A stretch of DNA of 64,000 nt, taken from assembly GCA_910577105.1 (NCBI GenBank), contig CAJTMB010000014.1, positions 1-64,000 of the forward strand. The letters run 5' to 3'. A model generated the notes under the pieces. That model saw nothing but the letters and a program-made list of their open reading frames with translations, was not told where the DNA came from and searched no databases. This document shows positions 26,694 through 36,020 of this stretch, piece by piece; positions within the stretch are counted from its first letter, which is position 1, and each line of letters begins with the position of its first letter. The DNA comes from an uncultured Lachnospiraceae bacterium (GTDB lineage: Bacteria > Bacillota > Clostridia > Lachnospirales > Lachnospiraceae). Both the position numbers and the translations under genes were made by a program.

Positions 26694-27368
26694 CTATAAG
26701 TATTTATACAATTCTTCAATTAATTGGTAAACTCTCGTAGCGGGACACATCTGAGATGGTGCCACATCTCCGTATGCTTCATATTGACGTCTGGCCCGTG
26801 CTATGGCAATTTCTGTGTTGTCCTGAAGTATCTCAAAAATATTCTTCATATTCTTTTTATAACCACAATGCCCCCTTAGAAGCTCCCTATATCTTTCTCT
26901 TCCCACATTAACCGACAATTCCTGAAAGTGAAGAAGAAACCACAACTCAATACATTCATTTGACCATGCTGTACGGTATTCACGCACATCCATTTTAGTT
27001 TCCGCACTGTATTGTGTATTATCAAAATTATCCAACGGAAAATCATCCTTATCATACATCAGCCATACTGCTTCTGCTTGTGGAAATTCCTTATCTACCG
27101 AATTTCTGGCATACTCCAGCAATCCCTTTGTATTTTTTCCGGTCCCTTTTACTATGATGAAACGGCCTGTCGAAAACTCTCTGTATTTTTCATTAATCCT
27201 TTGTGCTAAAGCATTAATATAATAAGGTTCTGTTTTGATTCCTTCACTCACAATATAAGTGTAACGCGGCAGTTCATAGTTTATTTCTTTTTGCTTCTTT
27301 CGCATTTTTTCTCTCAGTTCTGCCTGCTCCTGCTTAAACTCACTGAACTTCTTAGGCTTGAGGCTCAT
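26694..27368 (-). CDS. RloB/AbiLii-like protein, partner of an AAA15 ATPase
   Basis: 224 residues. After a basic coiled N-terminus, the TOPRIM-like core has the acidic residues expected for RloB: E in YIVSEGIKTEPYYINAL, the DxD in VWLMYDKDDF, and the family signature SNECIELWFLLHF. The start overlaps the ATPase stop by 4 bases. RloB proteins pair with AAA ATPases in abortive-infection modules such as lactococcal AbiL, where the TOPRIM-type domain is the likely nuclease effector. Role here is inferred from that pairing. Confidence 0.88.
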   Translation of the reverse strand: MSLKPKKFSEFKQEQAELREKMRKKQKEINYELPRYTYIVSEGIKTEPYYINALAQRINEKYREFSTGRFIIVKGTGKNTKGLLEYARNSVDKEFPQAEAVWLMYDKDDFPLDNFDNTQYSAETKMDVREYRTAWSNECIELWFLLHFQELSVNVGRERYRELLRGHCGYKKNMKNIFEILQDNTEIAIARARRQYEAYGDVAPSQMCPATRVYQLIEELYKYL

Positions 27369-28612
27369 TCGTTATCCTCCCAGCTCATAATTCTTTGAAT
27401 GTATGGGTCTGCCCCGTATCTTCCTTCAATATAGCGTTTTCCATAAGCCTCATCATTTCTTATCATAGTTCCGTCATTCTTGCGGAAAGAAACCAGTGAA
27501 TACAGTTTAGATGCCCCAAAAGGGTTCTTTGCACAAAACCAGATTTCATCCCTGCGGAATACATTATGATTCATTGTTGTAATATCATGCGAAGTCAACA
27601 AAAGCTGTGCGCCCTTTTTATTAATTTGCGGATTTGTAAACAATCCTATAAGATATCGTAAAAGCTTCGGATGCAATTTTGCATCCAATTCATCTGCAAT
27701 TAATAAATTACCTTCTTCCAGACAGTGACTGACTCTGGCAAGACAACTAAGCAGCTTTCTTGTACCGCTGGATTCTTCTTCCAAACGTATTTCACACATT
27801 TCGCCATTTTCCATTATGTGTTTTGTATAAATATTTTCTATATTTCCATCCAAATCCTTTTCCACTCTGATATCTTTAATTGCTATATCCATTTCCGCAA
27901 GCATTTCAAATATCCTTTTGCGTTTATCATCTGTCTTAGGCAGCAATATCTTCTTCTCGCTTCGTGGATTATCATAATTCAGCATTTCTATATTAAAAAA
28001 CCATTCAACAACTGTGTCTATCGTTTCAAAATCATAATTGATTGCAATATGAGAAAGCAGAGGCATGGTATCATTTACCTTTTCCACTGCAATTCCTTCT
28101 ATTTCCCCACCTAAAATACACTCGTCTTCCGAACGTTCAAAAACCAGCAATACATTATTCGTTCCCGCTTCCTGCAAATATAAATTTTCTTCTATTATTT
28201 TATTTTTCAACAAGGAAAGCTGATAGCGAAACTTCTTGCCTTTTGTATAAAACATGATATCAAATTTTGTAGGTACTTCCTTACTTTCCGGAGAAAGCTT
28301 ATAATATGTTTCTTTTGTTGTAATTGAAGACAACTGGCGTATAGCCGACTCATATTTATCTTCTTCATCGTGTAATTTTGTAATCACTATAACACGCAAT
28401 ATAGTCACTTTCAGATAATTCAATGCTTCTAATACCGTTGATTTTCCTCCCCCGTTAGGACCATAAATGGCTATGACCGGCACAACCTTTTCCTTGCTGT
28501 CCTTATCCACAATTAAGCTATGTCCATGCTCACTTATTCTTTCTGCTAAAAAATCAAGTACCGCCTCATTTTTAAAAGCCTTAAAATTTTCAAATGCAAA
28601 TTGGCATATCAT
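27365..28612 (-). CDS. AAA15-type ATPase (RloA/AbiLi-like) of a phage-defence pair
   Basis: 415 residues. ABC/OLD-like ATPase: Walker A AIYGPNGGGKSTVLEAL near residue 50, signature-like EESSGTRKLLSCLARV, Walker B NLLIADELDAKLHPKLLRYL and the switch His in LLLTSHD. The insert between A and B motifs (about 90-280) is the long coiled-coil region typical of SMC-like ATPases. Likely senses infection and controls the RloB-like effector encoded next. GGAGG precedes the ATG by 7 bases, and a short hairpin and sigma-A promoter lie upstream. Confidence 0.9.
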   Translation of the reverse strand: MICQFAFENFKAFKNEAVLDFLAERISEHGHSLIVDKDSKEKVVPVIAIYGPNGGGKSTVLEALNYLKVTILRVIVITKLHDEEDKYESAIRQLSSITTKETYYKLSPESKEVPTKFDIMFYTKGKKFRYQLSLLKNKIIEENLYLQEAGTNNVLLVFERSEDECILGGEIEGIAVEKVNDTMPLLSHIAINYDFETIDTVVEWFFNIEMLNYDNPRSEKKILLPKTDDKRKRIFEMLAEMDIAIKDIRVEKDLDGNIENIYTKHIMENGEMCEIRLEEESSGTRKLLSCLARVSHCLEEGNLLIADELDAKLHPKLLRYLIGLFTNPQINKKGAQLLLTSHDITTMNHNVFRRDEIWFCAKNPFGASKLYSLVSFRKNDGTMIRNDEAYGKRYIEGRYGADPYIQRIMSWEDNE

Positions 28613-28625
28613 AGCGTTCCTCCTT

Positions 28626-28689
28626 GAGAGATTTTTTCTCTCTGTCTATTGTTTTGTTATATATTATCACCATATTTCAGTATTTTCAA
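28626..28689 (-). promoter_or_regulatory. promoter and leader hairpin of the defence operon
   Basis: On the minus strand, TTGAAA (28689-28684) and TAATAT (28666-28661) are spaced by 17 bases, a good sigma-A promoter. The short transcript leader carries GAGAG/CTCTC (28626-28642) right before the ribosome binding site. Confidence 0.6.
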
Positions 28690-28759
28690 TATATTATATT
28701 TGATTTTTTCTCATGTCTATCAAAATCATTGTCAGTCTCCCCAAAATGCTATTCCTTCC

Positions 28760-29446
28760 TCAATCAAACAAAATCTCCTCCACCGTCACAAACTCATATC
28801 CCTCTTCAAGCAGCTCATCCACCACCTGCAAAGCCGCCGTAACGGATGTCCCGTAATAGTCATGCATCAGGATAATATCGTTGTCCTTCACATTGGACAC
28901 TATTTTGTTGGTTATGCAGGAAGCATTGGAAGAACACCAGTCCAGAGGGTCCACGCTCCACAATACCGGAAACATATTCAGTTCGGATTCAAACTTTTTA
29001 TCCCACGAACCGTATGGAGGCCGCACATACACTACCTCCTCGCCTGTAATCTGTGTTATGATTTCATTGGTCTTTATCAGTTCTTCCTTAAACGCCTCCC
29101 GGTTATTCTTTGTAAGCTGCATGTGGCTGTATGTATGGTTTCCTATCAGATGGCCCTCCTCGCTCATACGCAGGATGATATCGGGATGCAGTTCCGCATG
29201 TTCACCTGTCACAAAAAAGGTGACATGGACTCCCCTGTCCTTCAATCCGTCCAAAAGCTGCTCGGTATAATAAGGGTGGGGACCGTCATCAAATGTAAGC
29301 GCAATCTTTTTTACCTCCATACTGTCATCCTGTGCTTTGTCGGATATAGCCGGGATTACCTGTTTTTTGCCCGCCATATAAAAAGACAGCATTAAAACCA
29401 TAACGGAGAATATGGCTAATACTGTCTGCTTTGTTTTTGTCTTCAC
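28760..29446 (-). CDS. polysaccharide deacetylase (NodB/CE4), membrane anchored
   Basis: 228 residues from a GTG at 29446. One N-terminal helix (about 8-26) anchors the protein. CE4 motifs are complete: LTFDDGPHPYYT, metal-binding HTYSHMQ, RPPYGSWDKK, WSVDPLDW and IILMHDYYG. Enzymes of this type remove N-acetyl groups from peptidoglycan GlcNAc or related polymers outside the cell, often giving lysozyme resistance. It is compact, with no extra domains. Confidence 0.92.
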   Translation of the reverse strand: MKTKTKQTVLAIFSVMVLMLSFYMAGKKQVIPAISDKAQDDSMEVKKIALTFDDGPHPYYTEQLLDGLKDRGVHVTFFVTGEHAELHPDIILRMSEEGHLIGNHTYSHMQLTKNNREAFKEELIKTNEIITQITGEEVVYVRPPYGSWDKKFESELNMFPVLWSVDPLDWCSSNASCITNKIVSNVKDNDIILMHDYYGTSVTAALQVVDELLEEGYEFVTVEEILFD

Positions 29447-29492
29447 GGCTTTATACGCACCTTTTCTTTGCTTATTGCATTATATGCGTCTT

Positions 29493-30830
29493 TCACCCGT
29501 CAAATTCATTTGTCCTATCTTTTTTCAGATACCATGCCCTTTTATCCATATACATCAAATCGTCCGCCTGCGTGATAAGCTTATCCATATCTTCACTGCC
29601 ATCCTCACGCCAGACACAGCCGATTGCCATGTTGGCATTGCGCCTGCACATTTCAAGTCTGACACGTTCTGCCTTTTCGAGAAGTTCCTCTTCCTCTATT
29701 CCCGCACATAACACCAGAAATTCATCTCCGCCCACCCGAAACAGGGCATATTCCTGAAACTCTTCTTTGAGACATTCACATGCGCGAATCAATAATTTAT
29801 CTCCCTCGCTATGACCCATGGTGTCATTTGCCCGCTTGAGTCCCGTGACATCGCAGAAAAGGATTCCGATACTTTTTTCAGGCTCTAACACGGCAACGTA
29901 CTTGTTCATGGCATGTCTGTTGCCGATACCGGTCAACTGGTCCAGAAAACACAAATCTTCAAGTTTTTTCACATGGTTCCTTCGATGTAAAAGCGATACC
30001 ATAAAATGTCCCAATATCTGAAAGAGGGCAGTTATATTTTCCAGAAACCGTTCAGGCGGATTATCCACTCCGTAAAATCCGATAATCTTCTCTTCACTCA
30101 CCAGAGGGCTTACCACCAGGGATTGAATATTTTGCGGTTTCAGGCGCTCATATATTTCCGGCTCGTTTTCCCGTATGCTTTCCAGATTTTTGATGATGAC
30201 ATTTTCACCACTGTGGAATCTTTCGTACCACTTGCTTACCACTTCGTAAGGCACATCCTGCAAATTTTCCTTCTGTGGAATGACGCCGTCTGCACACCAC
30301 TCGTAGGTATTGTCAAAGGTTCCTTTGCCTGATTCTTCAAAAATATAAACACGTTCGCTTTTTAGAGCCTGCCCCAGATACGCAAGCAAAACCGAAATGG
30401 ATGCTTCCGGCGTGTGCTCCGACATGGAAACGCGCAGCCCTTCATTGACCATTATGGCATTGGCCTCATACTCCCTGCTCCGCTGGTCCCACGCACTTAA
30501 GTCAATAGCAATTTCAAAGCGGTACCGCCTGCCATCTTCCTCCAGCATGGTTTGTTTGACGGAAAATTTTTTCTTCAGTAACGGGTGATAGCGTATTTCT
30601 TCCAGGAAATATCCCGGCTTCAGCTTTTTATTGCTGCAAAGGGCGCAGGGTCTATAGCTGCCGGAAAGAAGTTCATAACATTTTTTTCCCTTAAACTCCT
30701 CCACGGAACCGATGCCATATACCTCACGCGCCCGGCGGTTCATATATACCATCTCATTGCTGTCCATGTCCGCTACATATACAATTTCACCCATTTCTTC
30801 ATACAATTCCCATATTTTGGCGTCTGACAT
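29493..30830 (-). CDS. diguanylate cyclase with PAS and GAF sensor domains
   Basis: 445 residues. Residues 1-115 are a PAS-like domain containing CYELLSGSYRPCALC, a cysteine pair seen in a subset of clostridial PAS sensors. About 125-285 is GAF-like (LLAYLGQALKSERVYIFEES ... SLVVSPLVSEEKIIGFYGV). The GGDEF domain (about 290-440) has an intact FRVGGDEFLVLCAG active site, so it should make cyclic di-GMP. No EAL domain and no transmembrane helix. It lies just downstream of the surface-protein gene, but the 42-base gap and weak binding site leave cotranscription open. Confidence 0.9.
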   Translation of the reverse strand: MSDAKIWELYEEMGEIVYVADMDSNEMVYMNRRAREVYGIGSVEEFKGKKCYELLSGSYRPCALCSNKKLKPGYFLEEIRYHPLLKKKFSVKQTMLEEDGRRYRFEIAIDLSAWDQRSREYEANAIMVNEGLRVSMSEHTPEASISVLLAYLGQALKSERVYIFEESGKGTFDNTYEWCADGVIPQKENLQDVPYEVVSKWYERFHSGENVIIKNLESIRENEPEIYERLKPQNIQSLVVSPLVSEEKIIGFYGVDNPPERFLENITALFQILGHFMVSLLHRRNHVKKLEDLCFLDQLTGIGNRHAMNKYVAVLEPEKSIGILFCDVTGLKRANDTMGHSEGDKLLIRACECLKEEFQEYALFRVGGDEFLVLCAGIEEEELLEKAERVRLEMCRRNANMAIGCVWREDGSEDMDKLITQADDLMYMDKRAWYLKKDRTNEFDG

Positions 30831-30872
30831 GATTGCTGCCCCTTTACATTCTTAAATTCAGTAAAAACCATG

Positions 30873-33104
30873 TTAGGCAAGTTCCACCGAAACCTGTCTG
30901 CCTATACTGTGATAGTATATCAATAGCAGGGCTATTATGGCAAGTGCCAATATCTTTCTTAGCCTTCCACCCTTTCTTCCCCATTGAATCAGCCCGGAAA
31001 CCAGCTCCTTCTTTCTTTCCTCCGTCATCCTGCCCTTATCCGCAAAGAGAAGCATCAGATAAGAAAGTCCTGCTATCATGGCAGTGGTGGCAAATATTTC
31101 CGTTCTAAAGCCGTCCCCTGTCTTTGGCTCCCCGTCTTTTGGAATATCGGCTGCCGCATGACTGCCATTATCGGTATTACTTCCGGCAGCTTCATTGTCT
31201 CCGCTCACCTCGTTTCCACCGCTGCTGCCACTGTCATTCGTACCGCCGCCGTTATTACCTCCGCCTTCATTTCCGCCGCTTTCATTTCCTTTGGATTCCT
31301 CGTATACAAGAGTATATGTAGAAAAACGGTCCGTTTCTATGGTGATGGTATCAGGATTGGCGTCCTTATCCGCCAATATATCCACCACACCGTTATGTAC
31401 CCTCATGATTGCATAAGTCCTGTTATTTCCCTTCATGCCATCCGGTATGGTTATAATTATCTGAATCAGTCCCTGCGTTTGCGTAATATTTGTCCGGTTT
31501 CCGTTTAGTTCCTTGATAAGCTCCACGTCCAGATACTGCCCTACCGTATACTTATCTCCCAGCGAAGCCTCTACAAGATTTTTGTCACCCTCCGGGACCG
31601 TACCCCCTATATCTTTTACAACCAGACGGATTTTAATATTGTTTCCTGCCGCAACCTGCTGTTTGTCATCCTCCGACAATGCTGCATTTGCCAATGTATC
31701 CGTATCCATCGGCAGACTGACTGTGGGCGCTCCACCTCCATTTTCCACTTCCTTCTCGACGTTTCCGGTATCTGCGCCTTCCTGAAGTTCAGCCTCGCCA
31801 GTTGTGCTGTTTTTCCCCACCGTATAATTACTGTTGTCACTGAAAAAATAATCCTCCGGCTTTGCCGAATCGCCCATCTGTCCCGTCCAGCCCGAAGTCA
31901 CATCTCCGAGCCCCTTTGTCAGACCTATTTTTGCCCCCGCGCCCAATGCGCCGGATACGGTAACAACTGCGCTATCCCTCAGGCAGACATTGCTTGCGGC
32001 ATTGTTTCCATCCAAATTCTGGTTTACAACGGGGATACCGGATACTTTTAAGATACCGGCATTCACCAATATACCTCCTCCGTTTGTTCCGGCACTCGTA
32101 GTCTTATTTCCCGTTATGCTGCCACCGCTCATCAGAAACGAGTCCCCGGCGCCAGCCAAGGAAACACCTCCGCCTGCTATGGCCTGATTGCCCGATATAA
32201 TACCTCCTGCCATGGTAAACGCTGAAGAGGCACGGTTTCCCTGAACGGTAACGCCGCCGCCGTTATTGCCTGCCGCATTCCCGCTTATCTCACCACTATT
32301 CATGGTAAAGACTCCATCCATTACAATTACACCGCCCCCACCCTGCACGGCATAATTGCCCAAGATAGTTCCGCCTTCCATTTCAAACACGCCATTATTG
32401 AAGATACAGACACCTCCGCCTACATTGGCAGTATTGTTCCTGATAACAGCGCCCGGCTTCATAACCAGTTTTCCCCCTTCATTGGCTCCCAAAGCAACTG
32501 CTCCGCCGTAAAAACCGTTTCCCAAATCATTATTCTGCAATACGCAACCCGAATCAAGTATCAGGGTCGCATTATCGTCCACTGCAAATAAATGGGCATT
32601 CCCATTAGAAAAACTAATCCCGCTGTTAGTCCTTGCGGCAGGATTGTCACCGCTCCAGACAGCGCCCCCGTCAATCGTGATATTGGTCAGTGTCAGAACA
32701 GAGCCGTCTTCACTCACCGTTCCTATCTTCCTAATTGTACTGTTTCCCCTTTTTATGGTATGTCCTTCACCGTTTATTGTAAGTTCACGACCGTATACCA
32801 ACATCAATCCCTCAGTCCAGTTGCTATCATCCAGAACAATATCCCTAAGCAGCCTGATTTCACTCTTTGGGGACATATAACATTGATAAATGGCATTGAT
32901 TAGAGAATCTTCCTTCCATGTTGCGCCGCCATCGGTGCTGTATTTGACTTCGGCGCCTTCACTTAGTGCTTCTGCGGCCTGCACAGCCGTTTCCTCTATT
33001 TCGGAATTATCTTCTGCCGCATTGACAGGCATATAGGCCGAAAATGCAAGCAGCCCTGCCAAAAATCCGGCAAGCGTCTTCCTAAAACAAAACCGTATCT
33101 TCAT
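30873..33104 (-). CDS. surface protein with beta-helix repeats, paired with the 994-6810 protein
   Basis: 743 residues. Signal peptide at 1-29 (ends VNAAED). Residues about 55-400 are a right-handed beta-helix of ~20-residue rungs such as GGGVIVMDGVFTMNSGEI. A domain at about 470-600 (starts ALSEDDKQQVAAG, ends FSTYTLVYEE) is clearly homologous to residues 1750-1885 of the giant surface protein. Then comes a G/N/S-rich linker, a PKDGEPKTGD sequence resembling a sortase signal, one helix, a cytoplasm-like basic stretch and a second helix near the C-terminus. Likely an adhesin. GGAGGAGG precedes the ATG. It lies directly downstream of a LytTR two-component system and its promoter carries the shared ACGAAAATTT motif. 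Confidence 0.85.
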   Translation of the reverse strand: MKIRFCFRKTLAGFLAGLLAFSAYMPVNAAEDNSEIEETAVQAAEALSEGAEVKYSTDGGATWKEDSLINAIYQCYMSPKSEIRLLRDIVLDDSNWTEGLMLVYGRELTINGEGHTIKRGNSTIRKIGTVSEDGSVLTLTNITIDGGAVWSGDNPAARTNSGISFSNGNAHLFAVDDNATLILDSGCVLQNNDLGNGFYGGAVALGANEGGKLVMKPGAVIRNNTANVGGGVCIFNNGVFEMEGGTILGNYAVQGGGGVIVMDGVFTMNSGEISGNAAGNNGGGVTVQGNRASSAFTMAGGIISGNQAIAGGGVSLAGAGDSFLMSGGSITGNKTTSAGTNGGGILVNAGILKVSGIPVVNQNLDGNNAASNVCLRDSAVVTVSGALGAGAKIGLTKGLGDVTSGWTGQMGDSAKPEDYFFSDNSNYTVGKNSTTGEAELQEGADTGNVEKEVENGGGAPTVSLPMDTDTLANAALSEDDKQQVAAGNNIKIRLVVKDIGGTVPEGDKNLVEASLGDKYTVGQYLDVELIKELNGNRTNITQTQGLIQIIITIPDGMKGNNRTYAIMRVHNGVVDILADKDANPDTITIETDRFSTYTLVYEESKGNESGGNEGGGNNGGGTNDSGSSGGNEVSGDNEAAGSNTDNGSHAAADIPKDGEPKTGDGFRTEIFATTAMIAGLSYLMLLFADKGRMTEERKKELVSGLIQWGRKGGRLRKILALAIIALLLIYYHSIGRQVSVELA

Positions 33105-33128
33105 ATTGCCTCCTCCATTGCGTTTAGT

Positions 33129-33166
33129 AAATTTTCGTTATATTGCATATTTTACCAAATTTTCGC
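33129..33166 (-). promoter_or_regulatory. two direct ACGAAAATTT-type sites upstream of the surface-protein gene
   Basis: On the minus strand GCGAAAATTT (33166-33157) and ACGAAAATTT (33138-33129) are direct repeats whose starts are 28 bases apart, both followed by a TAAA. LytTR regulators bind paired direct repeats, and a LytTR response regulator is encoded immediately upstream. The same word forms the palindrome in the promoter of the other large surface-protein gene (6862-6875). The regulator assignment is inference. Confidence 0.55.
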
Positions 33167-33216
33167 TTTATGGATAGCAACATGGAACAGATTGCAGTTT
33201 TCAAGGAATACTTTTT

Positions 33217-33945
33217 CTATTTTTCCTCGCAGTAATATTTCATATACTGTTCTTTCAGAATTTTGCATGCACCTCTCGGCGGATATATTTGCTTTCCTGT
33301 CTGTAGGCAGATTTCATGGGTATCCAAGCTTTCAATGTATTCCAGATTTACCATATAAGCTATCCCCACCCGCACAAACTCCTGATACCCGGAAAGCATT
33401 TCACAGATTTCCGTCATGGTCATGCGCAAAAGATACTGGCCGCCGTCCGCAAGATACAAATATTGTGTTTTTCCCTGTGCCTCACAATACACAATATTGT
33501 TCACCGCCACCCTGTGAAGCCTCCCCTCCACCTTAAGCAGGATAAACTTATTGCGCTCTTCTCCTATTGCCGTCAAAAATTTATCCAGCACGGAAAACAA
33601 ATCCCTTTCCGGTACCGGTTTTACCAGATACTGCGCTGCATCCACGCGAAACGCCTCAAGAGCATGCTCCTTTGAACTTGTCAGAAAAATAATCCTGCAT
33701 GTGCTTCCCATTTCCCGGAGTTCCTTTGCCGCCTCTATTCCCATTTTTTCCGGCATATAAATGTCCATCAGCAGTAAGTCCGGACGATAATTCTTGTCCC
33801 TTACCAACGCCAGCAGTTCTTCCGCATTTTTAAATTGTTCCACCGAAAAAAACATTTTCGGATGCTGCTTTTCATAATTTTCAAGCATTTGCCGTGTTTT
33901 AGCCAATTCCGCCGGCTCGTCATCACAGATTGCTATCAGATACAT
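33217..33945 (-). CDS. LytTR family response regulator (AgrA-like)
   Basis: 242 residues from the ATG at 33945 (GGGGAAGGG upstream). Receiver domain: acidic pair in MYLIAICDDEP, phospho-acceptor Asp in LLLMDIYMPEKMG, Thr/Ser in IIFLTSS and Lys in QYLVKPV. LytTR DNA-binding domain from about 145 (VEGRLHRVAVNNIVYCEAQG ... YQEFVRVGIAYMVNLEYIES). It starts 28 bases after the kinase gene and should be phosphorylated by it. The adjacent surface-protein gene is the likely target. Confidence 0.93.
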   Translation of the reverse strand: MYLIAICDDEPAELAKTRQMLENYEKQHPKMFFSVEQFKNAEELLALVRDKNYRPDLLLMDIYMPEKMGIEAAKELREMGSTCRIIFLTSSKEHALEAFRVDAAQYLVKPVPERDLFSVLDKFLTAIGEERNKFILLKVEGRLHRVAVNNIVYCEAQGKTQYLYLADGGQYLLRMTMTEICEMLSGYQEFVRVGIAYMVNLEYIESLDTHEICLQTGKQIYPPRGACKILKEQYMKYYCEEK

Positions 33946-33973
33946 GACCCTTCCCCTTTCGCATGATTCCCAT

Positions 33974-35302
33974 TTATTCATCCTGTCCTGCTAACATCGG
34001 TGGAATATTCATTATAAGCCGGAAGACAAACACACCGTTATCATTTTTAAAGTCATACTCCCCTCCGTAATTCTGTGCTGCACGAATGATGCTTGACACT
34101 CCTATGCCGCCCGTAAACTCCGGCTTTGGCTGCCCGTTTTTCAGTTCTGTTTCCATCCTGCATGTGTTCCTGCAATGGATAACCAGCTTGTTTTTCTTTC
34201 TCTTTAGCATCAGATGGATGAAACATTCTCTGTCCGGCGACTGTTTTTTAACCTCCATACACCCATAGATGGCATTCTCGTAGGCATTTGCCAATATGGT
34301 AACCAAATCAATATTCGCTATTGTGGGATTTGCACCGATTTCCACATCCAGTGTTGCCTCTATCTGCTCTCTTCTCGCCTTTCTGGTATATGCGGCAAGA
34401 ATATTATTGACTGCCGTATTGGCACATATGGCTTCCGCCACGTTTTCTTCCGTTTCTTTCTCATATTCCTTCAAATACTGCAGCAATTCTTTATTCTGCC
34501 CCCGGCGGGTATATTCTGCTATCACGGCAATGTGATGCCTTGCATCATGCCGGATTCTTTTGCCTGACTCTGCGGATTCCTCCAGGATTTCGATATTTCT
34601 TTCCAGCATCCTCTGATTCATTTTAACCAGTTGATTTTCTTTTTGATACTCTTTTTCTTTTCCGATGTGAAAATAAAGTCTGAATACCAGAAACTGCAGG
34701 GCGCCGGTAAGGAAAAAATTCATAAAGATTGCAAAGAGACGGTACAGTGTCTGCTCCCTGCTGTTGGGATTCAAGATAAATCCAATTCCAAAAAGAATAC
34801 TAATAATCATAATGGTGACACTGAACCTGTCCAGCTCATTTTCCACATAATAACCAAATTTCCGGATTGAACTTTTTATCCTTTTTTCTATGAAATATGC
34901 AATTGCCGCAATCAAGGCAATACGAGTTACAATATCCGCCCACACATTTCTGTCAAAAAGCAGAACCGCAACTTCGATTCCCACAATCAGAAACACGGCT
35001 AGCATATAGAAAATAAGCGCAAGTTTGTAAAGTGACAGGTAAACATGGTCCCGGCTCATGCAAATTGCGAAAACCGTAAAACACATATACATTATGATTG
35101 CCACCGTTTTTACGCAGCTTTCATAGTCTGCCGCATACCAGATACTTGCCGCAGTAAGCATTACCAAACCAAAACATCCATAACAGATTGCTGTTTTTTT
35201 CTTCCCAAACTTAGATTCACTCATCAGGAGAAAAAACAGCATTATCCCCGCAAGGCTTATTGCATAACGAATAAATGCTATATATACCGGTCCGCCTAAC
35301 AT
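33974..35302 (-). CDS. GHKL sensor histidine kinase (AgrC-like)
   Basis: 442 residues. Six or seven transmembrane helices fill residues 5-200. The phosphorylated His is in GKRIRHDARHHIAVIAEY. The GHKL ATPase domain shows the N box LANAYENAIYGCMEVKKQ and the G2 region GGIGVSSIIRAAQNYGG. Membrane-embedded sensors of this type detect autoinducing peptides or cell-envelope signals. No AgrD-like peptide or AgrB gene is seen nearby, so the signal is unknown. Confidence 0.92.
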   Translation of the reverse strand: MLGGPVYIAFIRYAISLAGIMLFFLLMSESKFGKKKTAICYGCFGLVMLTAASIWYAADYESCVKTVAIIMYMCFTVFAICMSRDHVYLSLYKLALIFYMLAVFLIVGIEVAVLLFDRNVWADIVTRIALIAAIAYFIEKRIKSSIRKFGYYVENELDRFSVTIMIISILFGIGFILNPNSREQTLYRLFAIFMNFFLTGALQFLVFRLYFHIGKEKEYQKENQLVKMNQRMLERNIEILEESAESGKRIRHDARHHIAVIAEYTRRGQNKELLQYLKEYEKETEENVAEAICANTAVNNILAAYTRKARREQIEATLDVEIGANPTIANIDLVTILANAYENAIYGCMEVKKQSPDRECFIHLMLKRKKNKLVIHCRNTCRMETELKNGQPKPEFTGGIGVSSIIRAAQNYGGEYDFKNDNGVFVFRLIMNIPPMLAGQDE

Positions 35303-35498
35303 AATAACGCCACCCCCGCCTTTTTTTATCCTGTCCTAAAAAAACACTCACTTAATTTAATTATATCACCCCAATTTTCCAGTCCCAATGTCAATATTGT
35401 TTCTAATCATGCTAATTTTGCTTTTTACAAAAAAACAGTACCGGTCATCAAACATCAATGACTGATACTGCCTTTCACACCACAATCCGGTTTTCTTC

Positions 35499-36020
35499 TT
35501 ATTCCTCTTCCCCGGGCTGCCATGCCGTGCCAAATTTGACATCCTTAAACAGGGCGGCAAGACCCGTAATCTGTTTTAATCTGAGCACTTCATCCCTGTC
35601 CATTCCCAGATGCCTGGATATCCAGTCATCTGTACGGCCCAGTTCATGAAGTTCCTTTACAATATTGCTCATCAACTCCACATTATGGCTGCCCCGCGCA
35701 CGGTTATGCCGTATCGTGCTTGCCATCCTCTGGTCTATGGGCTTATCTATCACGGAAACCGGAAGCCTCCCCTGTTCCCTCTCATAAATATCCGGATAAT
35801 CCAGCATAATCCGGTAACGATGAAATCCGTCAACAATAACATAACTGTCTTTTTCCCTGCTGTAATAACAGACAATCGGCATTGTATATCCATCCTCCTT
35901 TATGCTGTCATACAACAGTTTCATTTCAGGTGTTGCCACAGAATTGGGATTATATGTATTGGGGATTATCTTTTCCACTGGAACCGAAATCACATGATAA
36001 ACAGGGCTTTTATATTCCAT
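35499..36020 (-). CDS. ibrB: ParB/IbrB-like nuclease-domain protein
   Basis: 173 residues. ParB N-terminal fold: PVEKIIPNTYNPNSVATPEM, the GHR-box variant VIVDGFHRYRIMLDYP, and the basic helix STIRHNRARGSHN. The C-terminal ~50 residues contain a small helix-turn-helix (WISRHLGMDRDEVLRLKQ). It overlaps the upstream ibrA-like gene by 11 bases. IbrB and IbrA were described as a gene pair in E. coli prophages that affects expression of immunoglobulin-binding proteins; the chemistry is unknown. Confidence 0.85.
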   Translation of the reverse strand: MEYKSPVYHVISVPVEKIIPNTYNPNSVATPEMKLLYDSIKEDGYTMPIVCYYSREKDSYVIVDGFHRYRIMLDYPDIYEREQGRLPVSVIDKPIDQRMASTIRHNRARGSHNVELMSNIVKELHELGRTDDWISRHLGMDRDEVLRLKQITGLAALFKDVKFGTAWQPGEEE

